Below are positions 10,937 through 23,200 of a stretch of 64,000 nucleotides of DNA, one piece after another. The stretch's first letter is position 1. The number at the start of each line of letters is the position of its first letter. A model generated the notes under the pieces. That model worked only from the letters and a program-made list of their open reading frames with translations, was not told where the DNA came from and ran no database searches. Origin of the DNA: Dactylonectria macrodidyma. Lineage: Eukaryota > Ascomycota > Sordariomycetes > Hypocreales > Nectriaceae. The stretch spans positions 3,534,001 through 3,598,000 of the forward strand of contig JAGMUV010000003.1 of NCBI GenBank assembly GCA_020744425.1, written 5' to 3'. A program made the position numbers and the translations under genes.

Positions 10937-12228
10937 ATGAGTTACGCGGAGCACTTTTCCCTGAAAAACATTCCATACGGGATCGCCAGCACCAAGGACC
11001 GCCCGGCTGCTGTGGTTACTCGTCTTCATGACTTTGTCTTCTTTCTTTCCGACTTGAACCTAGACGCCTCGGGCAATGTCAAGAACACTTTTTCTCAGGT
11101 GAGGGGTGAATACCCAAAGATTGACACCACGCATACTGACCAGGTAGAACACACTCAATGCACTGGCATCGATAGATAAGAACGAACTTAAGAAGCTCCG
11201 AACATCACTTCAAGCCGTTCTCGAAGACCAAAATAATGTGTCTAAATTCGGAACTCCCGCCGGAGAGGTGGTTATGCACTTGCCTGTTGAGGTCAAGGGA
11301 TTCACCGACTTTTCTTGCTCATCAGAACACTTGCTGAACGCTGGAGAAGCCGTTTTGGGGGTCCGAAGCTTCCCACCGGCGTCTTTACATCTACCAATCG
11401 GTTATACGGGGCGCTCGTCCTCAGTCATTGTATCTGGGACATCAATCACTCGACCATACGGGCAGTACCGCGATGGGGAGGAGGTTGGGTTTGGGCCATC
11501 TCGCGCAGTCGATTATGAACTGGAAATGGGTGCTATCATCGGCAAGCCTTCAGCTTTTGGCGATAGGGTGTCGGTCAATGACGCGGACAAGCATATTTTT
11601 GGGCTGGTGATTCTCAATGACTGGAGCGGTATGAATACTCGACAATGAGTCCACTGAAGCGAGATGTGATGGCTGACACGGCGAAATAGCACGGGACATC
11701 CAAGGCTTTGAGATGCAACCGCTCGGCCCCCTGAACGGTAAGAGCTTCGGAACATCGATATCGCCATGGGTCGTGACATTAGAAGCTCTCGAGCCCTTCG
11801 CGACGGAGCCACCAGCGAAGCAGTCAGCCGTGAAGGCGTACCTACAGGACAAGAAAGCCAAGTCGAGTTACAATATCAAATTGAGCGCCGAAGTGTTGTC
11901 TGAGGGGTCTGAGACCAACGTGTGCAAAGCGCAACTGCAGTGGATATCTTGGACATTCCGCGATCTGGTGGCACAGCAGACCATCAATGGATGCAACATT
12001 AACACGGGCGACCTTCTGGCTACGGGTACTGTCTCTGGGGTTGGCGACGATGAGCACGGATGCTTGCTGGAGATGACCAGGGGTGGCAAAGTCGAGTGGG
12101 AGCTGTCAAATGGGAAGAAGCGACGCTATCTGGAAGACGGTGACGGCGTGCGATTGACTGCGTGTGCTGGCGAAGGAGTTGGATTTGGCGATTGCACGGG
12201 ATTTATCTCAGCAGCGAAGCCATTCTGA
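10937..12228 (+). CDS. Fumarylacetoacetase homologue
   Basis: Predicted 393-residue fumarylacetoacetate hydrolase, the last step of tyrosine degradation (fumarylacetoacetate to fumarate and acetoacetate). Exons 10937-11098, 11148-11628, 11690-12228, in phase. The N-terminal SH3-like domain starts 'MSYAEHFSLKNIPYG'. The catalytic domain shows the metal ligands in 'FTDFSCSSEH' (Asp, with the catalytic His seven residues on), 'YELEMGAIIG' (two Glu) and 'LNDWSARDIQG' (Asp). The C-terminal block 'QTINGCNINTGDLLATGTVSG' is typical. Two differences from canonical FAH: 'LPIGYTGRSSSV' has Thr where FAH has His in 'GYHGR', and the segment after the catalytic His lacks the usual 'MFRDKENAL', so the substrate-contacting Arg may be gone. 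It could be the tyrosine-pathway enzyme or a divergent paralogue. The other pathway genes are not in the window. Confidence 0.85.
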
Positions 12229-12922
12229 AGAATCTGGGGTGATTATGAGACAGCCTAGGAGTCGAATGTCATGAGTGTTGAATAGCACATGTTGCTTCGT
12301 ATGAGTTGTGGATGTGATGGAGAAGTTGATGGAAGGTTTGAAATGGAGCAGCGGTACGTACTTTGCTCCCAGCTCCATGCAAGGCAAGCTCAAGCTCTCA
12401 AGCTCCTTCCCGTCCCATCCCCATGATCCAACCAGAAAAGGGAATCGCACCATTGGCCAGTGGTCCAAGCTCCATCTCCGCCCTAAACCCTCACTTCCAG
12501 GGTGTTGGGCTTGACAGAGGCGAAAAGGGCCTGAACCCCACTGCCGTAAACCCCCTGAAGCAGGCATGCGCAATGTCGCATGTCCCACTGAAGAATGCCA
12601 CGACGCCTCCCCACAACGGCACCGAGCCCGAGCTCCAGAAGCCTCTCATCGCCTACAACCGCTGGAACCTTCTGTTGTAGCCCATCGTCTCCCCTGTCGC
12701 GGAGAAAGCCCCCTGGTTCCGTCGCGCATCGACTGAGGCCAGATTGTCACACCCACTCAAGCATCCACCCCAAGCATCCACCCCAAGCATCCATCGGCTC
12801 CAACTCTTCCCCATTTCCATCTCGTCGCCAATTTCAGGGACGCTTCTGTTTCTTCTCTTCCTCCTCTCCCCCCTTCATCCCTCTCGTCGCCGCCTCTTGT
12901 GTCTCTCGCCTCGTCTCTCGCC
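12229..12922. other. Intergenic, IRC22 promoter
   Basis: Contains a 13-bp imperfect tandem array (unit 'caagcatccaccc', about 2.8 copies, 12758-12795) and a long pyrimidine-rich leader up to the ATG at 12923. Short frames here look like leader sequence. Confidence 0.55.
12758..12795. repeat. 13-bp tandem repeat, about 2.8 copies
   Basis: Unit 'caagcatccaccc' repeated in the IRC22 upstream region, directly visible. Confidence 0.85.
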
Positions 12923-13899
12923 ATGTTCTTCAAGGCTTCCCTCGTCGCTCTCCTGGCCGCCCAGGTCTTTGGCGCTGTCGCTCAGGTAAGTTCCCTCGCG
13001 TCATCGTCACGTCCAGGTTACTCCATAAGTCGCCACGCCTCAATTGGCCTTATTGTCGACTTGAGCCCATTGTCGCGTGCGCCTCATCACTAACTCGTCC
13101 CTGCTCTAGGATGACGTCCCTGGAACCTCCCCCGTCACTCCCCCCGCGCTGCTGGCTGATGTCTCTGCAACCTTCCCTGAGGCCGACATCTTCGGCGTGA
13201 AGCTCGTCAACGGCCGCCCCATCAAGGCTGTCGTCGAGGTCACCAACCACGATTCTAAGCCTATCGAGGTCGCCTTTGTCGCTGGTGTGCTTGCCACCAC
13301 CAAGCAGCTTCCCGAGGATGCCCCCGCCTACGAGAAGATTGTCCGCAACCTCACCTCGGTCCCGTATAACCTCGCCATCGAGGCTGGGGAGAAGAAGGAC
13401 CTCCCTTACTCCTTCGCTCTTGACATGAACCCCCAGGACGTTCTCGTCCAGCTCGTCGCTGTCATCACCGACTCCAAGGGCGGAGTTCACCAGGTACAGG
13501 CCTACAACGGCACCGCATCCATCGTCGAAGCCCCTACTAGCTTCCTCGACCCTCAGATGTATGTCCATCCTCGCTCTTTCCCTTCCATCGTCTCCCATAC
13601 TAACAGTGCGCTCTAGCATCTTCCTCTACCTCTTCCTGTCTGCTGCCTTCGCTGGTACCCTCTACTTCGTCTACAAGACCTGGATCGAGGCACTGTTCCC
13701 CCAGGCCAAGCGTCCTCGCACCACCAAGAAGGCCAAGAAAACCATCGAGGCCGAGCCTACTTCCGGGTCCGAGTCCACTGGCATTGCCACTGGCGGCGGC
13801 AAGGACTACGACGAGAGCTGGATCCCCGAGGGCCACATCAACCGCCCTACCGCCAAGCGCGTCAAGTCCAGCGCCTCCAAGACCAAGAAGTACGAGTAA
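12923..13899 (+). CDS. IRC22: Irc22 / TRAP-alpha-like ER membrane protein
   Basis: Predicted 264-residue ER membrane protein of the fungal Irc22 family, related to the alpha subunit of the translocon-associated protein complex (signal sequence receptor). Exons 12923-12985, 13110-13558, 13617-13899. Residues 1-21 form a signal peptide that fills exon 1 exactly ('[20 protein letters not shown]'). A lumenal beta-sandwich follows ('[20 protein letters not shown]'), with probable N-glycosylation sites (NLT, NGT). One membrane helix lies at about 171-193 ('[20 protein letters not shown]'). The cytosolic tail is basic, ending 'KTKKYE'. The length matches fungal homologues. The yeast name comes from a recombination phenotype, but the sequence points to ER protein translocation or folding. 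Confidence 0.88.
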
Positions 13900-14451
13900 G
13901 CGAGCGACTTCGATCGTCGCCACGTATGAAAGCCGCGACGTGAATCACTCAATCGCCACACACTACTGTACATCTTGGCATGACTAGCCCTGGAGTTGGG
14001 GTCAACCGGCAGGAAAGAGCGGCCTGCTTTGGTATCTCGTTTTAACTCCTTTCCTCTTTTGGATAAAATGGGAAAAGGGACGGGTCGCGATGGTGTGGAA
14101 TTGCCTGTTTTGCTTTATGGATGGTTAAGCGATAGGAAAAGCTGCCAAAAACGATTGTATATTATCACCTGTGCCAAAATCAGTAGCCAGCAATGACACC
14201 AGAATCGTAGCCATGATATTGTAATAGTGCGTCTGACCCAGTGACAGCCTAATCGGCTGCACACCAGCTGTAGTCATGACGAGCCCTGTGAGACTTCAGT
14301 TACGTGGAGAATATTTTTATACTGGATCAAGTAAACCTGGCTTGTCATGAGCCCTTCTGTGCGTTTTCAACGTGACTGGCACAAACAGCAAAATAATTAT
14401 CTAGATCCCGCTATAGAATCCCGAAACGACCCAGATTCATGGGTAAATGAA
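13900..14451. other. Intergenic, convergent 3' ends
   Basis: 3' flanks of IRC22 and of the SNF2-RING gene. No exon is seen. Confidence 0.55.
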
Positions 14452-17400
14452 TCATGATGATTTCCCATCCCTCCGGCCCTCTGCAGCCTCAGCAGCAAGG
14501 TACCCCATGACAGCCTGCTCTTGTAAGCGGGTATCCCGTGCTGGGGCCTCTTCCCGCCGTGCGATGTGCCCAAATAGACACTCCCAGAGGTCGCCTCTGT
14601 CGACCATCTCGCCTGCCGTTTTGTCCTTACTCATCAGGCGTGAAAGCGCTGCTTTTTCTAGCTCGAGTGTGTTGGCTGCCTCGATGTTGGCGTCGAGCAG
14701 CTCTGGCGTAGACTCCAGGGACTTGCCCTTGGTGTTGCGGCCCATGTGCTCCATGCGGCGCTGGACCGAGAGGTTGTAGATGGACTCTTCGACGGTGCCT
14801 GACACTAGGTACAACCAGACCGTTGTTTCGTGCTGCTGCCCGATTCGGTCGACACGCGCGATGGCCTGAAGCTCCAGCGCTGTGTTCAAAAGGGGCTCGC
14901 AGAGAAACACATGGCTTGCGTTGACGAGGTTGAGGCCGCTTGAGTGCGCTCTGGCATGGAGGAGAAAGCATTCGACTGAGGGGTCCTCCTTGAAACGTAT
15001 GATACCAGAAGGGTCGTCAATTGATGCGTAACCTATCCGAAAGCGTGAGAATGCCGTGCGTAAAATACTGAGAAAGCCCTTGTATCTGGTATGTGGTGTT
15101 AGCATTTCTCATATACGAAAATGTGATAATCCGTGATACGTACTGTGAAAATACAATGGATTTTGCCCCGGGATCCGCTTCTCGAAGCCAGATGAGATGT
15201 TTTACAAGCGTGTCAACCTTAGTAGTAAACGAAGGGCCATCCAGAGCAATGTCCTGGATTTCGGCAAGCTTGTCCGAGTTGAATTCCGAATAGATCATTG
15301 TCTTTTTAGACAACGAGTTGCGCTTCTGCCGAGGGCTCTCATTTGAATCATTCGGCCCATCGCTCTGGCTCTCATTATGTACTTTCAACTGCTGAGGGTT
15401 TATGGTGATGTCGTGCAGATTTGCCGTTTTTAGCTTCTTTTTGCAGACCGGGCAGTTGTGATGAGCATTAAACCACATCATCATGCACTCTTTGCAGAAT
15501 TGATGGCCGCACACAGTCAAGACTCCAGTTGTGAAATTCGTCTGACAAATTACACACATCCTTGGCTCGTTGGACTTCGATCCTGCTTGCTTGAGATTGA
15601 GGACTGGCAGTCACATTAGCAGATGCATCCTTGTTCAGGGCATTGGACATACGGTATCGATGCTTGGCCTGAGCCGAAGACAATTTCTGGCGCAAAGAGT
15701 CTTCTGTCTCCTGTAGCCTCTGGATAGTGACTTCTGTTCGGGGCCCCTCGTACGGTATCACACTGTCTGACACAGCCTGAAGTTGGCGGTAGTACTCCAA
15801 CCGAGCATTCATCGCCACTCTGAAGCTTTCAACCTCCGCCTCCAGTGCAGTTACTGTCTTGCTCTGCTTGCCGAGGAGCACCTGAGTTGCTTTCAGCTGT
15901 TTGTCCGCGATCTCACCTTCCATGACTCCTCGATTTGAGTCCCGAGCGAGTCTCGAGATCAGTGCCCGGAATTCGCTGATGGCCGCCCGCATTGATGTAG
16001 AAGTTGGTCTCGTCTGCTCTCGCAATTCCATCAACTCAATGAGTGTCGATGGTGCTGGACCTTCGTTGTTCCGTGCGAGTCTCAGAGTGGTTTTGGTCTC
16101 GTGCTTGATCAGTTCATTTGTCTGTCCAGACATGGCATCTTGACGGTCTGCAATGACAGAGCGGAGCGCCTGCACGTAGACCATCAAGTCGTCTTGAATC
16201 TTAGCTGAATCCATGAGTTCCTCTCCCGTTGTTTCGACATCGCCCTCTTCGTCAACGAGCGGCTTCAGAAGGAGCTGGATAATATGCTCTCTCCAGTCAT
16301 CAATCAAGCCCGCCTGCTCATCAAGCTCACCATATAAGGCATCCAGGTCGTCCACTATGCGGCCGCTTTCAATTCCTCGTTCCGGCCCAGCCGTCAACTC
16401 AGGGATTTCAACAAAGGTTTGTTGAGATGCCTTTTGTGCAATCTTCTTCATCAACCGTGTTGCTTTACGGTGGCTTTCATGCAAAATCTCTCGCCGAATG
16501 ACCTTTGCATCCTCGTAACCATCATCTTCCAGCTTCTTCAGATGTTGGAATTCTTCAGAATCAGGCTCCGTCTCTGTCTGGTCCCGAATTTGGAAATAAG
16601 CATTTGCACAGAAGAAGACAGCCTTGTGCTGCATCTCAAGCGCTCCGCGAAGCCTGCGTCGAGACTCGCCCAGTCGTCCCTTGTTTTCATCTGCGCCAAG
16701 TTCATCTCCAGAATCTTCGGAGTCATCCAAGTCATCTAGTTTCGGCTTCTCGACCATCTCGCCGCCCTCTTGCTCTTTCGTCAGGCTTTTGAGCTCCTCT
16801 CGAGCATCCGAGACAAGTCTAGCCACTTCATTGCTAACTACCTTCCAGATCTCAAGTGCCTCTTTCACCCGGGGGCTGTTCTCATACATCTGGCCTCGTG
16901 TCAATTTGCTCGAAAGATAAGCTCTCTCGTCTGCGCGGATGGTAGTTTCGCTCTGCTCAAGCATAGCATCAAGTACCTCCTCTACTGTCCTCATAGGCCG
17001 TGCTTTGCCAATGCCGAGGGCTCGGCGATTGTAACCAGCAACCTCTGGATGTAAGGCGGTCTGTCTCAGCCTGTTCAACCATACCCTCATATCCTCTTCG
17101 TGATCTTCAGGCTTCCAATCGTCAATGATGGGTGCCCCATCGAGGGAAAGCGCGCAAGCCTCCGCCATTTCGCGATACAAAGATTGGTAATGTTGCTCCT
17201 CGACCGCGGTGAATGGCATGCTGATCACAAACCGTTTCTGAGGTGGCAGAAGCAACTCATCTCGAACTATTGACTTTGTGTGACGGAGTGAGATGCTGTT
17301 GAAAAGTTGTTTGAAAGTTGGCTTGTGATCACTGATTAGGGCCTGCCAAATGGGTAGAGAGGAACAATACGGCTCATATTGTAGAAACAGCAGCAGTCCA

Positions 17401-18911
17401 GAAAGGTCTTTGACATCGTCCTTCACCGGCGTTCCAGTGATGCCCCAGGCGTTCATCCGAGGAATCACTCGAGCGACCATAGCGGCCTGGCTGAAGCCAT
17501 TTTCAATCATCTGCGCCTCGTCGAGGCAAACTCTCCACCATGAAATCTGCACGAGCGGGGATTTTGCTCGGGGGTAGACTCTCTCATGTCGTCGAGATCG
17601 TTCTGGAGGCGTGGTTGCAAAATGCAACTCGGCGGACAGGATGCTGTAAGTGGTAACGATGATGTCGTAACCAGTGAGTTCGTTGATTTCTTCGTCTTCG
17701 GCACCACTAGTGAGCTTTTTACATCCTTGGTAGAACTTGACGCTCAAGCCGGGGGTGTGGCGGGCGATCTCAGATATCCACTGGGCGCGGAGTGACTCCG
17801 GAGTTACAATCAGAGTCGACCCGGTTGGGGTTAGGTTCGCCTGAGTCTCGGTTTCCGTCAGGACCAAAGGACTAGGTCGAGGGTGAAGAAGAATTAGGCC
17901 GAGGACCTCCAACGTCTTCCCTAAACCCATCTCTTCAGCCAGAATCCCACCTCGAACAGCCGCCTGTGCTTGTTGAAAGGGTCTCACGTCTCGAGTTGCC
18001 GTGTGGAAAATGTCGCTCAAGTAGAAATCCTCTCCGACAGCATCTTTGACCTTTCGAAACACTTCTACCCCAGAATTCTTCTCACTGTCTGCGAAGGTCT
18101 CTATTCCCCCTTTGGATTCAGACCAATGGACACCTTCTCTCTGTAATAGCCATTGCAACGTCCTTTTTTGATATGGAAAAAGTGTCGCCTCGAGTCCGGG
18201 TACGTATATCGAACCGGCGACTTTGTCATCCTTGGGCGGGACGTATGCCGCGTCATAGAAATCCATCGGGGACCAGGTCACCTGGCGCTGTTGCCTGTTG
18301 ATCGAGCCAGGAGGGGGGAAAACTGAGTCGATCAGTTGTTGGCTTGCTTGTCGCTCATGATTTGTCCTCAGCTGATGAAGAGGTGATGGTGTCTCGTTCC
18401 AGTGAAGCTGAAAGAATAATTTGATTGTGGCGAACCTCTCATTTCTCTCTATCACAACGTTCACTTCTGTCCACAAGGCGCCTGGGAATGCTTGGTTTTT
18501 GTTCGGGCCAGCCGCACAAAGAATGGCTTCAATGTTCTTGGTCGCATCTCCGGGCCTAAGGGAGATTGTCGATTCAAACGATTCCACAGGAGCGCCTGAT
18601 CGAGAACAGATATTCAAGCGTTTGTCTCGTTTGTGGAACATTAGGAAATGTTCAATACCATAGCGGGATACAGTGGTGCTCATGGGTGCATTATCAACGC
18701 ACCGGCGTGCAAGAGTGACTTCACCCTTTGCGACATGGATGGAGCGGATTCTAGATGGAGGCATACGCTTGCGTCGCTTTGTAGGTCTCTCGGCAGAGGA
18801 CGAGGCCTCATCGGAATCCTCGGTCACATTTGTGGACGGAAGAAAGCAAAAGTAGTTGATGAAAATTGATGGAAAAACGTCTGTGAGATCCTGAATTAGG
18901 CTGCATATCAC
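14452..18911 (-). CDS. SHPRH/Irc20-type SNF2 ATPase with RING finger
   Basis: Predicted protein of up to 1,450 residues. It is a nuclear Swi2/Snf2 DNA translocase with E3 ubiquitin ligase features, family SHPRH (human) / Irc20 (yeast), linked to damage tolerance and recombination control. Exons on the minus strand: 15653-18911, 15144-15603, 14452-15085. Domains: Walker A 'GILAEEMGLGKT' (about 322-333), Walker B-type 'CLDEAQMIEN' (about 464), a long charged coiled-coil insertion (about 640-1080), a C3HC4 RING from Cys1103 ('MCVICQTNFTTGVLTVCGHQ'), and the second helicase lobe with 'LLHARAHSSGLNLV' and 'ARVDRIGQQ'. The RING inside the helicase is diagnostic. The start is uncertain: Met at 18911 or Met at 18764, the latter preceded by a basic NLS-like 'PTKRRKR'. 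Domain counts use 18911. Confidence 0.9.
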
Positions 18912-19466
18912 CAGTGTTGTGCTAGGTCAACCAACCATCAAGGCCAATATCGAGGCTTACAGCTTTCCCGCTACCAGGGCGGCGGCTGGTCCTTTTTGTT
19001 CGTCCCATTTTTTATTGGGCTTCGCTGTAGTCAGATTTGATGGGTGGGAAAGTTTGGCGATGACCTTCGATCGTGGAACCAGACCACGATCTTTTTTGAA
19101 AAGAGCCAATGTGAATGAGATGTAGGAGGAGAGTGTGAGCAGGAGGAGGACCGCCGACTTGAATGGGATGTCAGCCTGCCGCTAGCCCCACCAATGCGGG
19201 ACCAATCGTAAAGCCGCGATAGTCTGCCACACCCCCAATCCGACGTGCAAGCCACAGTGCAGCCGCGCTTACATAACACAGACCTGTCGTCAAATTTCGA
19301 GATGGACCGAAGACTCGTGCGACCATACGAAGCTCGACGACGAACCACTAGGAGGACGCCCTACTCGCCCCAATCGATCCATTGAACGATGTAAGTGCAC
19401 TCTTTTAGCACCAGGTGCTTATGGCCTATCTCCAATAAATGTAATCTGACCATGTATCTAGTCACC
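18912..19466. other. Divergent promoter of SNF2-RING and mS41 genes
   Basis: Head-to-head region. A probable 5' UTR intron of the plus-strand gene runs from the GTAAGT donor after 19388 to the CTAG acceptor at about 19461. No exon beyond leader is supported. Confidence 0.5.
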
Positions 19467-20162
19467 ATGAAGGGCGAACGTCTCCGGGCGTCCCTCGGGA
19501 TGCTCCTCCAGACCAGCAAGCCATTTTCACAAGCCGGCCAAATCCGATTCCTGCACAAGACGAGACCTGCGCCCCCGATTCCCAGGCCCGTTCCTTTCGT
19601 GCCAGACGTGCCGACCTTTTTAACGTTGATCGGCCGCGGTCTGAACAAGTACGCCAACAAGTTCCCGTCATGGGACGCCCTCTTCTCCCTCACGTCGCCT
19701 CAACTCAGGGAGCTCGGCATCGAACCCGCTCGATCTCGTCGATACCTTCTGCAATGGATGCAGCGATACCGCAAAGGTGCGCTAGGCCCCGGTGGAGACT
19801 TCCAATATGTCGAGAACGGAGAGGCTATCCTTAAAATTGCGACACCCCCCGCCGCGATGCTCAACGGTGGCAAGTTCGCCGTCAACGTCCCTCACGGAGT
19901 TTCCACCGATGCGGCGGCGCCTACTACCTTGCCCAGGCCGGCAGGTTATCGAGTAGAAGGCCTCAAGACGATTGTGGGACCCTACGCCAAGCCATTGCCT
20001 GGCTTGTCTGGAGCCGTTGTCAAGGTCACGGAGGGCATGTGGGAGCACCGCCAAGGCCGCAAGATCGACGGTGGTGAGCGAAGAAGGGCGGAGGTCCGGT
20101 TCAAGAAGAGATCCGCGGAGCGGAGAGCCGAGCGCGAAGCTGAGATGCTGTCGCACTTGTAA
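19467..20162 (+). CDS. Mitochondrial small ribosomal subunit protein mS41 (IGR motif, Fyv4-like)
   Basis: Predicted 231-residue mitochondrial ribosomal protein, single coding exon. Residues 1-30 are basic and amphipathic with a mitochondrial-presequence look ('MKGERLRASLGMLLQTSKPF'). The IGR motif is at residues 51-66 ('FLTLIGRGLNKYANKF'), inside a SAM-like helical domain (about 48-103, 'LRELGIEPARSRRYLLQWMQ'). The C-terminal tail is Lys/Arg-rich, fitting rRNA contact. An in-frame ATG at 19395 lies inside a probable 5' UTR intron, so the ATG at 19467 (context 'gtcaccatga') is preferred. Yeast Fyv4/mS41 has the same motif. Confidence 0.87.
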   Translation: MKGERLRASLGMLLQTSKPFSQAGQIRFLHKTRPAPPIPRPVPFVPDVPTFLTLIGRGLNKYANKFPSWDALFSLTSPQLRELGIEPARSRRYLLQWMQRYRKGALGPGGDFQYVENGEAILKIATPPAAMLNGGKFAVNVPHGVSTDAAAPTTLPRPAGYRVEGLKTIVGPYAKPLPGLSGAVVKVTEGMWEHRQGRKIDGGERRRAEVRFKKRSAERRAEREAEMLSHL

Positions 20163-20229
20163 AGTCGATTGCAAAGCGAAGGGAGCGTCCGGTGTACATT
20201 AAGACTGTAGTTATATCAGGACCTATCTT

Positions 20230-20243
20230 GGGTTCATGAACCC
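20230..20243. repeat. 14-bp perfect palindrome
   Basis: 'gggttcatgaaccc' is its own reverse complement. It lies 68 bp after the mS41 stop, possibly a protein-binding site. Role unknown. Confidence 0.8.
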
Positions 20244-23200
20244 GATTTGAACAAGGACAAATTTACGACAAGGAATTTTTCCACGACAATTCCGCTAATT
20301 TATGAAATTGGTTGCTGATGAGGTGCCTTTGTGGAAGCTAGAGCAAGAATGCGAATCTCGGCATATTTTGAATCATTCAGGCGTGCTACTCAGATTCTAC
20401 ATTTGGAGAGTACCTGACTATAAAAACCCTCTTCTCGGCTGTGAGATGGTGCCAGGGACTTGGATTTGGCGTCACCAGGCTGCGTGATGCGTGAGTGTTT
20501 GAAGCGAGCTGCATCCTGGTTTGAGGAAACGGCCTTGTCCCGCATACATGTTAAAGAAAGGACCTGGCTCGAAAGCAGTTCCTTCTAGGTTTACACAGCG
20601 AATTCTAGATAATCGGCCCTGTTTGGATAATAGTAGGCCATGGCAATTTGCTTCCCCATGATGGTTGGATGGTAGTGGAGTGGAGCACATCCGCCACCAA
20701 AAAATAGTCATACGACAACGCCAAGATGGGGAAACTGGCGGCATCAAAATCTACACCCACGAGGATCCGAATGACCGAAAAAGATAAAAATTCTAAACCC
20801 TAAAACAAAACCCCTATACCGTGGATCATGAGAAGCTTAATTCAACGTCGTGAGCCAGGGTTTCAAGGTAGATTCCGCGGGGAAAACCCCAGGAGCCTCG
20901 TTTGTCAGCCATGACCAAGCTTGGGGTGTGAGGGATAGTAAGTGACGCGTACACGCAGCGCATAATAGTGGTGTGTGGCCCTCTGTCCCTCGTATCCGCG
21001 CGGCTACGGTAAGGCGAGAGACCATGGGTCTAAGTTCATGCAACAACGTTCCGTGTCGTAGGGCTGAAGACGAGGCCAAAAGAAGAGGCGGAAATGGCCG
21101 CTCGGTTGTCAATAGTGGCGGGCATCAAATCGCGAGGCGTCGCACTTATGAAGATGTGTGGACGATCGGCATCGGATGCCAGATGCAGGCGCCACAACGA
21201 AATTCAGGCACAAAGTAGTCAAGCTATGTACCCAGGTAGTACAAGTTAGTGTGACAAAATGCAAACATAGTGATTGATTAGCAGGTCTAGCCCGCTTCAG
21301 AACGGCTGCTAAGTCCCCAGAACTTGTCATGATTGCCTGGCCCTAGGTACCTAGTCAATAAATCTACATGCATAAGGATAACGGGTTTGTTTGTTGAAGG
21401 AACGCGGAATAAAAACTGCAGGAACAATCGAAGCGCTGCTGACAGGTGAGATTGCAAGAGGACAGATAGCAAGGGCGCAGATCATCTATGCCGTAACCTT
21501 GCGTCGGCGCACGGGTAACTAGACATACTATGAGAGTCAACCTAACTCAATCGTCACGACTCAATCCATTCGGCATGAGTCAGGATAGTAAAATAGTTCG
21601 ATGTTCTCGTCTCAATATCCACATTGGAAGGTGTTGAAGGAGTGAAAAACAGGGGCAAAATGAAACGGGTTGATGCTGCCGCCACAGTACCATCGCGCAT
21701 TTCAGGCAACATGTGCCCATAGCGCCATTAAGCCTTTGGCGTTGAGCCATGGCTACAAGTTGCAGATATCGGTGCCGTGCCCGGCATGAAAGGAAGCTCT
21801 TTCTATCCGTACGTAGTATTCCAATTCTCGGGTATGGGGATTCTTGGTCAGAGCTGTGCCGGCGCAGAGCATGCCGCTCCTAGCGATGCGCCATGTTTCG
21901 AGGCCAATCACCTCACCTCACAATCAACCGTTTAATGATTCCGTTAGCTGATGAGCCCCCATGTCTATTTGCCTCGCGTGAGGCCTTCCAACTCCCCTCC
22001 CCTAAGCGACTTGGGTCTTGCCTGCTTCCCGCAGACCAGTTTTGATTCCCGGGTGTAGAAGCCGGGCAAGCGGTGGATCTTGCGGAGCCCGGCGCCGGGC
22101 GGAGGGTCCTGTGCCATATCCGTCCAGCCGTCCCAACTCCAAACCTCATCCATCCCATCTCCATCTCCATCTCCACCAACGGCCGCCCGCAGGTCCATAC
22201 AAATCCCTGCATCTTTCGCACTCTAACCCTGCATTTTCGAATAGAGGTCCCTCTTCTTCTCCCAAACGGCCATCCTTGACCGAAGGAGCAAGCTGTGCGA
22301 AGACCCCGGACCATGCATGTGGCCTTACAACCCCCCTCAATCAGCCCCAAGGCACCCCCCATGTCGAATCTGAAATGTTAGCCGCGGTTGCGCGCTGCGA
22401 TGCATCTTCATTTGAGCGCCGTCATCAACTTGGTCTTTGGACAAGATGGGGTGAATTCTTGAAGCCCATGCAATCTCCTTGGCATTGCCGAACCACCAGG
22501 GGTCTATCTATTTTCATCCACGGTCAAATTTGACATCTCCGCGGGAGACATACGATCTCGAGAAATGTCGACCCGGGTTTCGTACCCGTATTTCCTCTCA
22601 ACCTCGCCCTCGTCGACGTGTAACGTTCGACGGCGTATGCCATCCTCGACACTCGGTGTGACTCCTGCCCTTCTGGCCCCCTAGATCCAAGGCAGCTCCA
22701 TCCATAGGTGGTAAGACGATGCGATTTCCGTTCGGAGACGCCGATGAAATGGCACAGTCAAGGGTGTGCTCCGACATGAGTTTTGCTCGGCTCCTCCCAT
22801 ACCTTACCGACGGTTACATCCCCTTTGGTTGGTGATAGGAGCCACACACAGCATGGGGGAGAGTGAGGAGTGTAAGCCTTCGGGAAATGACGAGGGTAAG
22901 CACTCAAATCTCCACCCTCGCATCACATCTCTCGCTTGGGCCGGGTGGTTTCCACGCCCCGGCCGGTTGGACAGTTCAGAAATAGAAACAACAATCCCAA
23001 CCATGCGCGCGTTATGTGTCGGACATGATGGAGGGTAGCAAACACTCCAAGGGATGTTGCCATCATCACAACGTCGTTACATGGTGTATTGTGCTGCCAT
23101 TGTCGCCTCGTGTGTCTGTCGCTATTTTGTGAGGCGTTTGACGCAGCCATGTCGCATCCCGTCACTGATGGAACCACCCTCTCCGCATGGCCGGCAGGCA

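Noticed and set aside
19395..19466. Upstream in-frame ATG of the mS41 gene
   Set aside because: Falls inside a probable 5' UTR intron (GTAAGT donor to CTAG acceptor) and would add a non-presequence start.
22018..22533. 171-residue open frame in the gene-free stretch
   Set aside because: Pro/Ser/Arg-rich and low in complexity, overlapped by an equally long frame on the other strand, no splice or promoter support.
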